Assembly: GCA_017963875.1 (NCBI GenBank)
Contig: JAGCTA010000336.1
Location: 1-32,483 of the forward strand
DNA length: 32,483 nucleotides
Reading direction: 5' to 3'
Origin: Victivallales bacterium
GTDB lineage: Bacteria > Verrucomicrobiota > Lentisphaeria > Oligosphaerales > Oligosphaeraceae
The notes under the pieces are model-generated. The model had not been told where the DNA came from and did no database searches. It was given only the letters and a program-made list of their open reading frames with translations. A program made the translations under genes and the position numbers. The first letter of the stretch is position 1. The number at the start of each line of letters is the position of its first letter. This document shows positions 8,435 to 16,825 of this stretch, piece after piece.

Positions 8435-8455
8435 TGTGTTACAGAGCTTAAGAAC

Positions 8456-8477
8456 CCGCAAGGATGCGCCCTTGCGG
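8456..8477 (-). promoter_or_regulatory. Intercistronic hairpin between two hydrolase-like genes
   Basis: A perfect 8-bp stem (CCGCAAGG with CCTTGCGG) with a 6-nt loop lies 6 bases after the stop of the upstream gene and about 20 bases before the preferred start of the next. There is no T-run, so it is more likely an mRNA processing or stability element, or a modulator of translation, than a terminator. Confidence 0.5.
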
Positions 8478-8483
8478 CACACT

Positions 8484-11400
8484 TCACTTCAGGACGATGA
8501 CCGCACACTCCTCCTTCAGCAGGCGAACCTGCAGATAAATGCCTTCATCTCCTTCGCCCAGAATGAGATACGGCTTGTCGCACGAGACGAGCTTCTTCTT
8601 CGACGCATTGGCGATGTCCACATCGACGAGCAGCTCTTTCTCCTTGTCTGGATTCTCGACGATGACCACGTCCGCGCCATTGGTCGAATGATAGGCGATC
8701 AGACGGCCCGCATACGCATCGACCTCTGGCTTCGCAAGCATCCACATGACGTCCTGCGCCGCGCCGTCGATGAAAGCGCTGATGCTGTCCTTCGAGTAGC
8801 CCAGGCGTTCGTGCAGCTCGTCCGCGCGAACCAGATGCGGCGGGACGTTGAAGAACGCCGCCTTCGCCGCGCCGTTGTCCTTGATGGTCAGCACGGGCAT
8901 CGTGCCGCCGTTGACACCCGTTCCCGTCAACAGCACCTCGCAACCGCCCGCCGCATAGTGCCCCTTGCATTGCGGCTCATAGCAGAACTCCTCGCGCCGA
9001 CCTTCAAACATCGCCATAAACTCGCCTTCAGCCACCACATGGCTGACCGATGAATCTTCGCCCAAATCACGGACGCCGAAGATGTCCTCCAGCCCCTGCA
9101 CGTCCTCGAACGCCAGCAGCCCGACGCCCTTTTCGTGCAACTTGCGGATTGCATCTATGCTCTTCTTCGGCACGCCCTTCAACGGCGGCAGCACAATGAA
9201 ATCGACGTCGTCGGGCGAGAGCGCCTCAATGTCGTTCAGCCACGCAAGCGCCGCCGCCGCGCCGCCGCTCTTACGCCACTGCTCGTAGGCATACGGCACA
9301 ACCTCCGCCGCCGTGTTGCAGACGGGATTGATGCTTTGGTACGGCGAGCCGCCGACATACGCCTCGTGCGCGCGACGCGATTCGGCGCTGCTGAAGAACA
9401 CAGGCGTGCGCATCGGCTTCGCTGGCGGATACTCCTGCACGACGCGCCAGCCGTTCAGCAGCGCCTCGAACCAGGGCCGCGTGAAGTTGCACGATTGGAA
9501 ACCGCACTGGTTCCAATATCGGATGACGCCGTTCACATAGAACGGAGTACCGAGCGCGAACTCGTAGACCTGCCGCGTCATACGGACTGGCACTTTGCCA
9601 GTGCGCCTGCCAAACGGCGGATACGCATAGTAGACCGCGCCGTCGGGGCACCCCTGGATTCCGCCCTCCGTGTAGATTTCGGGGTAGATACGCGCGTTCG
9701 GCTCCGTCAAGAGACAGGCGATCAGGAAATAGACGCCGCGCTCCAGGCCGTAGTCGCAGGCGAACGGATAGTCTTCGAACTGCTCGAAACCGACCATGTC
9801 CGTATGGAGTTCCTCATCAAGCTGCATCTGGCGGATGAACTCGGGGCCTTTCAAATGTCCCGCGTAGATGTGCGCGGGACCATACTTTGAGAAGCGCACC
9901 TTCGGGTTGACTTTGCGCATCTTCTCAAGCATCGCCTTCGCGCGTTCGAAATGCTTGTGGTTCATCACGTCCATCCACTCTTCCCAATGGTGCTCAACCA
10001 TATACGTATATGTCTTGAGGTCCAGGTACTTGCCTTCCGCCAACAGCTTTTCCAGTGCGGGAATGTCATAGGCTGGATCACCCGTTCCCTTTGCGAACTC
10101 GATGAACTGCTCCAGTTCCCAGCCCGCATAGACGTACCGCCAGACCATGTCGCGCTGATTTAGCTCGTCAAAGCCGTTGACATAGTCCGCCTGCGCGACG
10201 AGGTCCATGTTGTCGGCGACTTTGTAATTGTCGCAGCAGCGGCTTCCCAGCCAGCAGAAGTATTCGCGACCATATGCGTGGACCGTCGGCGCAATCTGGA
10301 ACTTCCGCGCGGCGGGCGGCAGGAAATTCGCGCAGGAAAGATAGTGCGGCTCGTCCATGCTCTCGCCCTGCCAGACGTCGAAACCGTCGGTCAGGAGCCC
10401 GCGCGTCTCCGTCCGCGAATTATAGAGATACGGCAGGCCCGAAATGAGCGGCGGCGGCAACGCGCCCGCTTCATTGCCCATGACCTCCAGCGCGCAATAG
10501 TCGTCCAGCGGCTCCATTGTCGGGTCCGTGCTCCTCACGCGCAGGTGATAGACGCCTGGCGACAGCTTCCGAATCGGCGAAATCGTCAGCACGGTCTTCA
10601 ACGCGGCCATGACGCCTATGGGGCCGTCCTCCATATCCTCTTGGAATGAAAGCGTTTTCAGCTTTCGGAAATAAGCGTCCTCCAATGTCACCTCATACCC
10701 AATCGGCGTTTTCTTTCCACGTAGCTCGATGCGGAAATTCATCGTCTCCCCTTCCATGAAGAAATGGTTCGCCGCGAGAAACGCCTTCGCCTGCGCATAG
10801 CGCGGGTCGCTCTTGGGCAGCTTCGCCGCGAAACGCTTTTTCGGATTGGAGAGGAAGGACACGGTAATTTTGCCGTCGGACATTCCCTCGCCAGAATAGA
10901 CGACGTCACCATTGAGCCTGAACTGCGTCTCGCTCGGGCTTTGCGCATAGTTTTTCATCGGTGAATGGCAGAAGGACTCGAAGCCGACCGCAAGGTCGAA
11001 GTCGCCGTCTGGCTTCATGAACCGGACGCTGCGCTTCAGAGGCCACGGCGCACGCTTATGCAGCACTTTATAGAAATAGTCGGGCGCGAGGTTTTTCACA
11101 ACATTTATAAAATCCTCGTCATAGACGACGAACTCGTCCGTCTGTTCCGCAGTGATGACCTTGAGGAATGGCCTGCTGATCATGTCCGCCCGCAGCACAT
11201 GGTAGTTACCCTCGCCCGGCTCCGTCTCCGCGACGCCGCCGCGGAAGGACAGCCCCGCCTCCATGCAGTCGCCATAATCCGCCAGCGACACGTCGCAGAA
11301 AATCGGATACATCGTCGTCTGCTTCGGCAGAGGGACCGTGAACGACGTGCGCTTAAGGCACACGCCACGCTCTTTCGTGTTGATTCTGAACGACATGATT

Positions 11401-11951
11401 TTCATCACGTCGAAAAAGTGCATGCGTGAAAGAGCTATTTTGCCGCTTCCTTCAGCAGGAATGGCAAAATGCGCCTCGCAACCTGTCACTGATACGTCAA
11501 GACTGCCGCCCGATACTTCTACCGCGACATTGAACGGCTTGTCCAGCACCTTCGCCGCAGGCCGCGGGAACTCCGTCGTCTGCGACGGCGTGAAACGGTT
11601 CGCCTCCATGAATCCGTATTCAATTTCCAGTTTCTTTTCTTGAACCTCCGCCTCATGGGGACAATGAATCCTCACCGCCTGCCCGCGCCGCCGCTGAACG
11701 TCATAGCGGAAGCAGACGAAAATCCCCAATGACTTGCCCATCGAATAATTGATGCCGACCTTGAACTCGACCTTGCAGTCGTGGATGTCAGGAATCACAG
11801 GGATGAATTTGTTTCCTGCGGACAATAGCTCGATGGCCCCTTCCGCCCTCCGAACGCCGCTAGCCGACAAGTCGCTGTTCCTCTCCACCAGCCAGCCTGA
11901 CGGCAAGTCGCCGTGCCTGCAATCAAATGTCTCCTGAAATAGTGTCGCCAT
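8484..11951 (-). CDS. Large GH42-like / TIM-barrel hydrolase-like protein, cytoplasmic
   Basis: 1155 residues from the ATG at 11951 (MATLFQETFD). GGAG lies 9 bases before it, so this start is preferred over a TTG 33 bases upstream. Visible order: an N-terminal laminin-G-like beta sandwich (about 1-200); beta-rich linker modules to about 530; a barrel-like region (about 530-850) with many Glu/Asp and aromatic residues (YVYAGWELEQF, EHHWEEWMDV, GFEQFEDYPF, YPEIYTEGG); an alpha/beta domain (TPVFFSSAESRRAHEA, then DDVDFIVLPPLKGVP) like the amidotransferase-like trimerisation domain of GH42 beta-galactosidases; and a C-terminal beta domain. No signal peptide is visible, so it should act on imported sugars. 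A strong promoter lies just upstream. The family is not identified exactly and the catalytic pair is not assigned. Confidence 0.75.
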   Translation of the reverse strand: MATLFQETFDCRHGDLPSGWLVERNSDLSASGVRRAEGAIELLSAGNKFIPVIPDIHDCKVEFKVGINYSMGKSLGIFVCFRYDVQRRRGQAVRIHCPHEAEVQEKKLEIEYGFMEANRFTPSQTTEFPRPAAKVLDKPFNVAVEVSGGSLDVSVTGCEAHFAIPAEGSGKIALSRMHFFDVMKIMSFRINTKERGVCLKRTSFTVPLPKQTTMYPIFCDVSLADYGDCMEAGLSFRGGVAETEPGEGNYHVLRADMISRPFLKVITAEQTDEFVVYDEDFINVVKNLAPDYFYKVLHKRAPWPLKRSVRFMKPDGDFDLAVGFESFCHSPMKNYAQSPSETQFRLNGDVVYSGEGMSDGKITVSFLSNPKKRFAAKLPKSDPRYAQAKAFLAANHFFMEGETMNFRIELRGKKTPIGYEVTLEDAYFRKLKTLSFQEDMEDGPIGVMAALKTVLTISPIRKLSPGVYHLRVRSTDPTMEPLDDYCALEVMGNEAGALPPPLISGLPYLYNSRTETRGLLTDGFDVWQGESMDEPHYLSCANFLPPAARKFQIAPTVHAYGREYFCWLGSRCCDNYKVADNMDLVAQADYVNGFDELNQRDMVWRYVYAGWELEQFIEFAKGTGDPAYDIPALEKLLAEGKYLDLKTYTYMVEHHWEEWMDVMNHKHFERAKAMLEKMRKVNPKVRFSKYGPAHIYAGHLKGPEFIRQMQLDEELHTDMVGFEQFEDYPFACDYGLERGVYFLIACLLTEPNARIYPEIYTEGGIQGCPDGAVYYAYPPFGRRTGKVPVRMTRQVYEFALGTPFYVNGVIRYWNQCGFQSCNFTRPWFEALLNGWRVVQEYPPAKPMRTPVFFSSAESRRAHEAYVGGSPYQSINPVCNTAAEVVPYAYEQWRKSGGAAAALAWLNDIEALSPDDVDFIVLPPLKGVPKKSIDAIRKLHEKGVGLLAFEDVQGLEDIFGVRDLGEDSSVSHVVAEGEFMAMFEGRREEFCYEPQCKGHYAAGGCEVLLTGTGVNGGTMPVLTIKDNGAAKAAFFNVPPHLVRADELHERLGYSKDSISAFIDGAAQDVMWMLAKPEVDAYAGRLIAYHSTNGADVVIVENPDKEKELLVDVDIANASKKKLVSCDKPYLILGEGDEGIYLQVRLLKEECAVIVLK

Positions 11952-12002
11952 GTTGTGATTCTCCAGTTTTGAAGCAATTATCAATAGTCCTAACTTTGTT
12001 TT

Positions 12003-12031
12003 AGTTTACAGCAGAATCAATCGTTTGTCAA
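12003..12031 (-). promoter_or_regulatory. Sigma70-type promoter for the two cytoplasmic hydrolase-like genes
   Basis: On the minus strand, a perfect -35 TTGACA (12031-12026) is separated by exactly 17 bp from TAAACT (12008-12003, four of six consensus positions). Transcription would start near 11996, about 45 bases before the ATG at 11951 and its GGAG site. This is the best promoter match in the left half of the window. Confidence 0.7.
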
Positions 12032-12120
12032 TAATTATAAAATGTTCCTGTATAACTTAAAAAAAGAGGAAAACAGAAAAAACACTTGCAAAAAAAACTT
12101 TCTCCGCTAGATTATGTAAT

Positions 12121-12167
12121 AGTTCGGTACTGCTGCGCAGTTCGATATGGATAATCCCAGCCGAACT
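12121..12167. other. Inverted-repeat region after the DUF3800 gene
   Basis: AGTTCGG (12121-12127) pairs with CCGAACT (12161-12167). Inside lies a second hairpin, ACTGC-TGC-GCAGT (12129-12141). It starts 7 bases after the stop of the DUF3800 gene. An eight-T run on the minus strand lies only about 26 bases further on, so it is at best an imperfect terminator. A cruciform or regulatory RNA structure is equally possible. Confidence 0.35.
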
Positions 12168-12173
12168 TCATTT

Positions 12174-12974
12174 TTATCCCGAAAATTCACTATTCGGGGG
12201 AAATATTTTAAGTCCATCCTTCTTTTCAGGAACAGTATTGTTTGAATTATAGAAAAACTGTTCTATGCGCTTAAAAAAAGCGTAATTTGGATTATTGTCC
12301 TTGAATCTCCGATAGACATTGTAGCAACACAAATCTGCCAGTTGAACCCCAACGCATGTGGCACTACTGACAAACATCGGCATCTCGATAATATGCTTTA
12401 ATGTCAGTCCAGAGGAAGCGCCTTTGCGATAGAGGTTCACATGTGCTCGAGTCGTCTGTAGGTTCTTCTGTTTATCGGTATCATCTGTCACGAGAATTGC
12501 CTTGTGTTTCGGATGACATTCATTCATATACGATTCAATTCTTTCACACAGTAACTCCCATGCTTTGTTATGAAGTTCCTGCTTATCGGCCAACTTGGAA
12601 TCCAGCATAATGAATTTCTTGTCTATGACAACAGAAATCAATACGATATTGCATTTTTCTAGTTGAGAGTAAAATTCATTGACAAGTCTCATGCGCTCTT
12701 CATCGGTTTGATACAGGGAAAAAGGATGATTTCTGCGAGCGTTTTGATTTCTCAGCAATGTCGATTTTACTTCAGCATCGGTAGCAAAATCAAGAGAAAT
12801 CCCGTATAAATCCTTAATTCGTGAAATTATACGATTCTTCGGATAGGCAAGATCAAAGTAAAAACGCTTCCAGTGCCCCTCAAACATGCCTACTGCTGTA
12901 AGAACATAGAAGCGTTCCTGTTCGATGTGACCGATGTCACGATTTCCCGATTCGTCTATGTAGAACAAATACAT
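12174..12974 (-). CDS. DUF3800 family protein
   Basis: 266 residues from the ATG at 12974, which has GGAG 7 bases upstream and begins with the family hallmark MYLFYIDESGN. Upstream in-frame starts would add a poorly conserved-looking tail and lack ribosome sites. DUF3800 proteins have an RNase H-like fold; several are found near mobile elements or defence genes, but their biochemical role is not settled. The second conserved acidic region is probably ILVTDDTDKQ, and the C-terminal GVQLADLCCYNVYR matches the family's QLADL motif. The gene and its flanks are visibly more AT-rich (roughly 40% G+C in sampled stretches) than the hydrolase genes around it. It stands alone, which suggests acquisition by transfer. 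No partner gene is evident. Confidence 0.85.
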   Translation of the reverse strand: MYLFYIDESGNRDIGHIEQERFYVLTAVGMFEGHWKRFYFDLAYPKNRIISRIKDLYGISLDFATDAEVKSTLLRNQNARRNHPFSLYQTDEERMRLVNEFYSQLEKCNIVLISVVIDKKFIMLDSKLADKQELHNKAWELLCERIESYMNECHPKHKAILVTDDTDKQKNLQTTRAHVNLYRKGASSGLTLKHIIEMPMFVSSATCVGVQLADLCCYNVYRRFKDNNPNYAFFKRIEQFFYNSNNTVPEKKDGLKIFPPNSEFSG

Positions 12975-13382
12975 CGCATGTCTCCAACAGTTTTGAAACA
13001 AAAACACTAATCTCTTCGATGGCATGCCACATCTTGACTTCCACCAATGAGACAAAATCCTGAATCTGTGAAAGTCGATTTCGTTGTCAAGTCTTCCGCC
13101 TTTGTCAAAGGCTACGGCGAGAAAAGCACGTATGTCGTATACGCGCCCTCAATTTTCCTAGAAATCGCCTCTCCATTCTGCACATCATTGATTCAGGAAA
13201 GTACTTTCCACAAAAAACAAAGAAATAAAGTAGCCTCGTGTCGAGAAAAAAACAAACCTTTTTCGGGAATAATCCTTGCTCCTGATCTTTTTTCCTTATT
13301 TCATTTTTACGAATAGATAGTATAATATTCTTTGTTTAACTCTTCCCTACAATCCCTCAATCTCAATTCCAAAGTCATAATC
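12975..13382. promoter_or_regulatory. Divergent intergenic region (DUF3800 gene / GH20-like gene)
   Basis: This is a gene-free, mostly AT-rich stretch between two divergent genes. It contains a perfect 10-bp palindrome TGGCATGCCA (13020-13029), 46 bases upstream of the DUF3800 start and a possible operator. It also contains a hairpin CGTAT-GTCGT-ATACG (13129-13143). A perfect TATAAT at 13321-13326 could be the -10 box of the plus-strand gene starting at 13383, with only a poor -35 element. A 90-codon plus-strand frame (13047-13316) is not supported as a gene. Confidence 0.4.
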
Positions 13383-15581
13383 ATGCTTCCCACCATCCTC
13401 CCAACGCCCATCCAAGCGACTTTCAAAGACAACACGCTGTCATTCAGCGGTTTTGCAATATCACAGGAATGCAATATTCCCCCGTATGCGCTAGAAATGG
13501 GGACGCAACTCTATGATCGAAAAGGGATTACCCCCATTGTCTTCCGCTCGTTCTCCCATCCGAATGACCAGGCATACCGTCTGACTATCGCGCCAGATAC
13601 CATCGTCATTGAAGGGGTAAGTCCAGCCGCATTCATCTATGCGACGGCCACGATGCTTCAACTGGCGTCTTTCCATGACAATTGCGTCTCTCTGCCTGAA
13701 GGAACCGTCCTGGACTATCCCGAATTCGCCGTCAGAGGAGTCAACTGGCTGCTTTTTGTCGAATGCCGAGGCTGGAGTCAGGACGATGGGGACGGTATCG
13801 AGGCACTGTTCCAACGCTCCGTCAGCGCATTGGATACACTCGCCTACTTCAAACTCAATGCCGTGCTTATCGACGGCTTTGGTTTCAACCCTGAACGTTT
13901 CCCAGGCTATGCGGCATTGATGCGCCGTCTCGCCATCGAAGCGCGCAAGCGATTCATTCACCTGGGCTTCGGCGGCTATAACGCAGGCTATGGCGCACAG
14001 TGGTATGATTTCGACGGTCCGAAATTCCAAAATAAAACACACTACCCCGATGGCGAAGTCTATTCATGCATCTCACCCGAAATCAAGTCTGACATCGGCG
14101 CGACCATGGGCACTTGCCTGAGCAATCAGGAACTTCGTCACCTCAAGTGCCAAAATATCATTGACTTCGTCCGTGCCGTCCAGCCAGGTATGTTCTACAT
14201 CCATGGTTTGGATATTTCCAGCCGCAAAGGTGCCAAGGAGGCATGGGCGACACGCTGCCCAGAATGCCGCAAACGCTGGCCCAATGACGAAAGCAACGCT
14301 CCAGACGGCATGGCAGGTGCCTTCGCGGACTTCTACGACGAAATCTACGATGCCATTGCATCGGTCAAGGATCCTTCCAGCGACTATGACGCCGCGCGCG
14401 ATTGCATTGTCTGCATGGTCAGCCCTAACTACAGCAACTACTATGAAGCCGACGACGAATGGGAGTACCATACGGAATACTTCAATGTCCTCAGTTCCTG
14501 TCTCAGAAACAAAAACATCCAGTTGACACTCCGTGAGCAGTTCATCGGCCATAATACAACAAGTAAACGCGTTCCTGAAATCCGCGAAGCCATCGGCAGC
14601 AAGCAAGGGCTTGCCGTCATATTGTTCTCATCTGGCGATGGTTTCTACAACAGCCTGCCATTTACCGCAGATCCATCCTGCACAAAATACTTCAAGGGGG
14701 GCAACACCGTCATCACGGGCTTTGGCAACGCATTCCAAGAGCCCCGTCAAGTCGCAACTGCTGAATATCTTTGGAACCCTATCGGCACGCGCTATCCAGT
14801 TGATTATCCAGAAGACAACCTTGATATATTCATAAATTTCTACAAAAAACTCACCCATGGGCTGATTCTCCCCGATTCCATTTTCGGCTCTAACGGCCTC
14901 CTTCCTCTCATTTGCCGCAAACTCTATGGCGACGCCGCAGGAGACACCATCGCCCCATTCCTGAAGCCAGAGCCTGTCAGCGAGGGGCAGACCACTTTTG
15001 CCATCTCGCCTATCGCCCCTGCCTGTAATAGGATGCTCCCAGGCACGCGTTTCTCCGTCTATCATCATTTTGGCACTAGATTCCACTGGCATGCCAACTT
15101 AAACGATGACTTCATTGCACGCATACGCGAATGGACCGCAATCATGCAGCACGTCGTCACGCTGACTGAACAGGCCGCTATTGCCTACACGTCCGCCGCC
15201 GCCCAATGCCAGTCGCCTCTTCCGCTCCAGCCGACCATGCGAACAGCAAACCTCACACGCATGGCCTCGACATTCAAACTGACAGCTCGCATCGGCAACC
15301 TTGTCCTCCAATGGCTGCACATCCTCCCTGACGCCTTCGATGCCTACAAGGCAAAAAGTTGCCCCGATGAACTCATCAAACGCATCGAACAACTCAAAAC
15401 AACCGCCAAAGAATTTGCCGAGCATCTCAAACAGAAAAAGCAAACCATCATCGACCTGAGCGGTGCCAACATCAAGCAAGCGCTTCTCGCCATCGACTTC
15501 CTTCTCGACGAAACAGAAAATATCCCTTATACACTACGAACTGGCGAGTTCCGCGATGCACACCGCTCCGCATGGTGGTAA
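13383..15581 (+). CDS. GH20-like protein (hexosaminidase superfamily), catalytic site altered
   Basis: 732 residues from the ATG at 13383; a TTG 51 bases earlier is the alternative. Neither has a clear ribosome site. The first about 115 residues form a GH20 domain-2-like module (YRLTIAPDTIVIEG, AAFIYATATMLQL), followed by DYPEFAVRGVNW, the typical entry into the GH20 barrel. Where GH20 enzymes carry HxGGDE, this protein has YIHGLDIS (272-279): the Asp is present, but the catalytic Glu position appears to be Ile. Shortly after comes a CPEC pair (RCPECRKRWP). The C-terminal part is helical. There is no signal peptide. It may be a hexosaminidase relative with a different mechanism or a non-enzymatic sugar binder. 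Fold assignment is fairly confident; activity is not. Confidence 0.75.
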   Translation: MLPTILPTPIQATFKDNTLSFSGFAISQECNIPPYALEMGTQLYDRKGITPIVFRSFSHPNDQAYRLTIAPDTIVIEGVSPAAFIYATATMLQLASFHDNCVSLPEGTVLDYPEFAVRGVNWLLFVECRGWSQDDGDGIEALFQRSVSALDTLAYFKLNAVLIDGFGFNPERFPGYAALMRRLAIEARKRFIHLGFGGYNAGYGAQWYDFDGPKFQNKTHYPDGEVYSCISPEIKSDIGATMGTCLSNQELRHLKCQNIIDFVRAVQPGMFYIHGLDISSRKGAKEAWATRCPECRKRWPNDESNAPDGMAGAFADFYDEIYDAIASVKDPSSDYDAARDCIVCMVSPNYSNYYEADDEWEYHTEYFNVLSSCLRNKNIQLTLREQFIGHNTTSKRVPEIREAIGSKQGLAVILFSSGDGFYNSLPFTADPSCTKYFKGGNTVITGFGNAFQEPRQVATAEYLWNPIGTRYPVDYPEDNLDIFINFYKKLTHGLILPDSIFGSNGLLPLICRKLYGDAAGDTIAPFLKPEPVSEGQTTFAISPIAPACNRMLPGTRFSVYHHFGTRFHWHANLNDDFIARIREWTAIMQHVVTLTEQAAIAYTSAAAQCQSPLPLQPTMRTANLTRMASTFKLTARIGNLVLQWLHILPDAFDAYKAKSCPDELIKRIEQLKTTAKEFAEHLKQKKQTIIDLSGANIKQALLAIDFLLDETENIPYTLRTGEFRDAHRSAWW

Positions 15582-15583
15582 CA

Positions 15584-15664
15584 CGGGGCGAAGCCTGTGG
15601 AATACTTGTTCTGTGCCTCGGGCATAGCCCGAGGAAAGCTTGTCCCTGTGCGCGGGGCGAAGCC
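15584..15664. repeat. Hairpin cluster with repeated CGGGGCGAAGCC
   Basis: The 12-mer CGGGGCGAAGCC occurs at 15584-15595 and 15653-15664. The second copy forms GGGC-GAA-GCCC. Between them lies a perfect 8-bp hairpin, CCTCGGGC-ATA-GCCCGAGG (15616-15634). It fills the 113-bp gap between the GH20-like gene and the nitroreductase gene. There is no T-run after the hairpin. Style (GC-rich stems, 3-nt loops, several in a row) matches the array at 3625-3775. Confidence 0.65.
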
Positions 15665-15694
15665 CAGCCACACAATAGAACAAAGGAACCAAAG

Positions 15695-16279
15695 ATGCAA
15701 GAAAAATCATTTAGCCAAACTGTCATTGCCCGCCGCACCATCCGTCTTTTCAATCAGCAGCCCATCCCAGACGACCAGATCCGTCAACTTTTGGAACTGG
15801 CCCGCATCTCCCCTGCCGCATCCAATCTGCAACGCCTCAGATATATTGTCTGCCGAACAAAACAGGTTGTGGATCAGATTTTCCCACATACTGGTTGGGC
15901 TGGGCTGGTCAAGCCGCGCCGCACGCCTGTCCTTGGCGAAACATCGCCGACAGCATTCATCGCCGTGCTAGCGCCTGAAAATGCCAATGCCATCGTCCAT
16001 GCAGATGCTGGTGCCGCCATCATGGCCATCCTGCTCGGAGCACAGGCGGCTGGCCTTGGTGCCTGCTGGCTTGGGTCCTTCGACCAGCAGGAAGTGAGGC
16101 AAATCATCAACGTCCCAGAAGGAATGACCATTCTCTATCTCGTTGCGCTCGGCTATCCTGCCGAACAGCCAATCAGAATCGACGTCTCCTCCACGGACAA
16201 AGTCGCCTACTTCATCAATGATGACGGTGTCCTGACGGTACCGAAACTAACGGTGGATGCCATCACCCAATGGCGATAG
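15695..16279 (+). CDS. Nitroreductase family protein
   Basis: 194 residues from the ATG at 15695, preceded by AAGGA 8 bases upstream; longer in-frame versions would run through the upstream hairpin cluster. The N-terminus has the FMN-phosphate-binding signature of the family (ARRTIRLFNQQPIPDDQIRQ, then ARISPAASNLQ). A glycine-rich centre (GAAIMAILLGAQAAGLGACWLGSF) and an ALGYPAEQP-type end also match nitroreductases. Members are FMN-dependent NAD(P)H oxidoreductases acting on nitro compounds, quinones or flavins; the physiological substrate here is unknown. The gene lies 113 bp after the GH20-like gene on the same strand and ends 12 bp from a convergent gene. Confidence 0.88.
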   Translation: MQEKSFSQTVIARRTIRLFNQQPIPDDQIRQLLELARISPAASNLQRLRYIVCRTKQVVDQIFPHTGWAGLVKPRRTPVLGETSPTAFIAVLAPENANAIVHADAGAAIMAILLGAQAAGLGACWLGSFDQQEVRQIINVPEGMTILYLVALGYPAEQPIRIDVSSTDKVAYFINDDGVLTVPKLTVDAITQWR

Positions 16280-16291
16280 GATACAACCACC

Positions 16292-16825
16292 TCAAACATA
16301 GATGATTCGGCTGTCTTCTTGAACCTCCTGTGCGACAACATTTCTGTCGCACAGACAGATAATTTTCATGTCAGAACGGCACTTTCTCAGGAAATCCGCT
16401 GAAATCATCCCTTTTGTCGCGTATGGTTCCGCAGTCGTCAACGGAACCTGCACGACGATGGCGTCTGTGCGAACCAGAGCATCCAGCGGGACAAAAACCT
16501 CCATGCCTTCGTTGCTGAGGCCGCATCCGCCCATCCCATTGCCCAAAAGATCAAAGAAATGTTCCCCCAGTTCTGTCGCCTCCTCCAGATTTCGCGGCGG
16601 GTCGCACAGCACTGCATCCAAACCATGGGCAACCACATAACCCCTGACTTCCGAACCAAAGTTCCCGACACCGACAATTCCCACTCGGCCATTTTTAGGA
16701 AGATAACTGTTTAAAACATCAATGACATCGTGTTCCATAAGCCAAATTCGAATAATCTTGCAAATGTGGAAAGAATCATCAAAAGGAAAACGTTTTTTAA
16801 TATATTCCTGAACCACAATATTCAA
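16292..16825 (-). pseudogene. Truncated D-2-hydroxyacid dehydrogenase-like NAD-binding fragment
   Basis: About 177 codons. The Rossmann motif VGIVGVGNFGSEV is followed by LCDPP and a strand/loop set (FVPLDALVRTDAIVVQVPLT, then PYATKGMISADFLRKC). This closely resembles the NAD-binding domain of PdxB-type (4-phosphoerythronate dehydrogenase) enzymes. The N-terminal substrate domain and the C-terminal catalytic segment are missing. The only start codon at the 5' end is a TTG at 16825, because a 121-bp element sits immediately upstream. Removing that element and one target-site copy restores an ATG with eight further in-frame codons (MNLEAKEL, then NIVVQ). The next ATG is internal. It is most likely a gene remnant, less likely a stand-alone Rossmann protein. 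Confidence 0.6.

Noticed and set aside
8435..8482. Longer N-terminus (GTG at 8482) of the 604-residue hydrolase-like protein
   Set aside because: The extra codons coincide with a perfect hairpin and start with no ribosome site, almost touching the previous stop codon.
12975..13055. Upstream in-frame extension of the DUF3800 protein
   Set aside because: The family begins at the MYLFYIDESG strand, and only the ATG at 12974 has a ribosome site.
13062..13196. Possible second copy of the MITE-like element (CCTGAATC at 13062 and GATTCAGG at 13189)
   Set aside because: Only 8 bp of the ends match, there is no target-site duplication, and the interior differs. Chance similarity is more likely.
13047..13316. 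90-codon plus-strand frame (MRQNPESVKV start)
   Set aside because: It has no ribosome site, and composition changes midway into AT-rich non-coding-like sequence. The first half looks somewhat coding, so a decayed remnant is possible, but it is not supported as a gene.
15572..15694. Longer start of the nitroreductase overlapping the GH20-like gene
   Set aside because: It would translate the hairpin cluster. The ATG at 15695 has AAGGA at good distance and fits the family length.
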